Shown: piece after piece, positions 63,008 through 64,000 of the stretch
Numbering within the stretch: the first letter of the stretch is position 1
Layout: each line of letters starts with the position of its first letter
NCBI RefSeq assembly: GCF_039541915.1
Contig: NZ_BAABHD010000022.1
Location: 396,181-460,180, forward strand
Length of the DNA: 64,000 nucleotides
From: Nibrella saemangeumensis
Lineage (GTDB): Bacteria; Bacteroidota; Bacteroidia; Cytophagales; Spirosomataceae
Reading direction: 5' to 3'
The notes under the pieces: model-generated
Told to the model about the DNA's origin: nothing
What the model saw: the letters and a program-made list of their open reading frames with translations, nothing else
Database searches by the model: none
Program-made: the position numbers and the translations under genes

Positions 63008-64000
63008 ATGGTACACCTTTATCGTCGTTTTAAGGGTAGAAAAGCTATCTACAAATTCAGTTGTTTATTGGTTGGGAGACTGCTCTTCCTGCTTTATTCA
63101 ATCGCTGCCACAGCCCATAATTCGGACCCTGCTTCTCTGCCAGGAACGAAGAGTACGGATCGAACGAGTGCTACGGGCAAGAAAGCTACCGGGCGAACAG
63201 CTCCCAAAATTGTAACGCTCACGGCGAGTGGGCCTATTAGCTGTACAGCGCCTACGGCAGTCCTAACCGCTACCTCTACGGATTTAATCGGGCTGATTAG
63301 TTTTGACGGGCCATTAGGTTTACTGTCCGGCAGCCTGATCAGTCCAACCAGTGCAACAGCGCTTGTATCTGAGCCAGGTACTTATACGGTCACTACAACC
63401 TCATTATTAGGCGCTATTTCCGTGTCCACAGTAGAGGTACTTGACGAGACGAGCCCTCCACAAAATTTGAGTCTGACGGTAAGTAATCCGCTGACCTGTC
63501 TGCTGCCAGAGGCCACCATCAGTGTAGGTTCTTCGACCACGGGTCTTTCCAGCTTCCTCTTCAGCGGTCCTGGGTTACCCCTTGAGGGTTTGTTAAACCC
63601 AGTAAATAGCCTGACGGTCACCGAACCGGGTCTGTTCTCAGTGGTGGTCACGGGTCCCACGGGCTGTACGGCCTTAGCCACCGTGGAGGTGGTGGATCAG
63701 ACTACCCCACCGGCCAATCTGAGTTTAACCGTGAGCAATCCCCTGACGTGTCTGCTGCCCAACGCTGTCATCAGTGTAGGTTCTTCAACGACGGGTCTTT
63801 CCAGCTTTCTCTTCACCGGACCGGGCCTGCCTCTGGAAGGTCTGCTGAGCGGTGTAGGCAGCCTGACGGTCACCGAACCGGGTCTGTTCTCAGTGGTGGT
63901 CACGGGTCCCACGGGCTGTACGGCCCTGGCCACCGTGGAGGTGGTGGATCAGACTACGCCCCCGGCCAACCTCTCGCTGACGGTGAGCAACCCCCTGACG
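63008..64000 (+). CDS. Repeat-rich secreted protein, 5' part (gene continues past window)
   Basis: The frame opens at ATG 63008 and stays open to base 64000, giving at least 331 residues. An N-terminal basic and hydrophobic segment (FSCLLVGRLLFLLYSIAATA) looks like a signal peptide. After a Ser/Thr/Lys-rich linker come Ig-like units with TASGPISCTAPTAVLTA, then 84-residue repeats (252 bp, starting near 63467, 63719 and 63971) carrying SLTVSNPLTCLLP, TTGLSSFLF and VVVTGPTGCTALATVEVVDQ. The style matches the T9SS surface proteins at 5918 and 16050, so a T9SS domain is expected beyond the window. It is likely an adhesin. Confidence 0.82.
   Translation, partial: MVHLYRRFKGRKAIYKFSCLLVGRLLFLLYSIAATAHNSDPASLPGTKSTDRTSATGKKATGRTAPKIVTLTASGPISCTAPTAVLTATSTDLIGLISFDGPLGLLSGSLISPTSATALVSEPGTYTVTTTSLLGAISVSTVEVLDETSPPQNLSLTVSNPLTCLLPEATISVGSSTTGLSSFLFSGPGLPLEGLLNPVNSLTVTEPGLFSVVVTGPTGCTALATVEVVDQTTPPANLSLTVSNPLTCLLPNAVISVGSSTTGLSSFLFTGPGLPLEGLLSGVGSLTVTEPGLFSVVVTGPTGCTALATVEVVDQTTPPANLSLTVSNPLT
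63467..64000 (+). repeat. Tandem 252-bp coding repeats
   Basis: Equivalent points recur at 63467, 63719 and 63971, spacing exactly 252 bp. A segment such as ctgacggtcaccgaaccggg at 63611 recurs unchanged at 63863, and the following 60 or so bases are almost identical, showing recent duplication or homogenisation. The array runs past the window end. Confidence 0.85.

Overview
The window is a chromosomal segment of a moderately GC-rich member of the Bacteroidota, most likely a Cytophagales bacterium of the Spirosoma type. That placement is inferred from family content: a SusC/SusD pair behind an ECF sigma/FecR pair, a hybrid two-component regulator with an AraC output, large surface proteins with a type IX secretion (T9SS) C-terminal domain, twin-arginine Gfo/Idh/MocA oxidoreductases, and starts that mostly lack a Shine-Dalgarno. 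No tRNA, rRNA, CRISPR array, phage or intact insertion sequence was seen.

Layout. 1-15846: the 3' end of a sulfatase, a secreted protein of unknown function, a hybrid sensor/regulator, a glycine-rich T9SS protein, and a sigma/anti-sigma/SusC/SusD block, together a nutrient-sensing and uptake region. 16050-23380 (minus strand): six co-oriented genes that look like one surface-protein unit: a Tat-signal protein resembling the C-terminal half of a Gfo/Idh enzyme, a leucine-rich-repeat protein, a phage-tail-collar protein, an Asp/Asn beta-hydroxylase-like enzyme, a sulfotransferase, and a 1214-residue T9SS protein with six 78-residue repeats. 23652-27490: a GH106-type rhamnosidase and a lipoprotein formylglycine-generating enzyme, which could activate sulfatases such as the one at the left edge. 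27492-32721: two DEAD-box helicases, a 38-residue basic protein and a B12-binding radical SAM enzyme. 32898-41861: two Gfo/Idh oxidoreductases, an MFS transporter, a subtilisin-like protease and lipoproteins.

41935-45324: thioredoxin, an ECF sigma factor, a cytochrome b/molybdopterin oxidoreductase pair and methionine aminopeptidase. 45325-49585: an AT-rich island with two paralogous secreted or lipid-anchored proteins and long non-coding stretches. 49586-55507: amino-sugar use, with two Tat-signal oxidoreductases, nagB, nagA (ATGA overlap) and a FucP/NagP-like permease. 55781-60964: two tandem GH13 alpha-glucosidases and trehalohydrolase treZ. 61126-62595: an M48 lipoprotein protease. 63008 to the end: the start of another repeat-rich secreted protein, still open at the window edge.

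The signals least explained by ordinary annotation are a 121-bp element with 33-bp inverted arms and nested TTTGTAA hairpins (two full copies and one decayed copy), the six-gene surface-modification unit at 16050-23380, and a domain of about 120 residues shared by the two T9SS proteins just ahead of their sorting domains.
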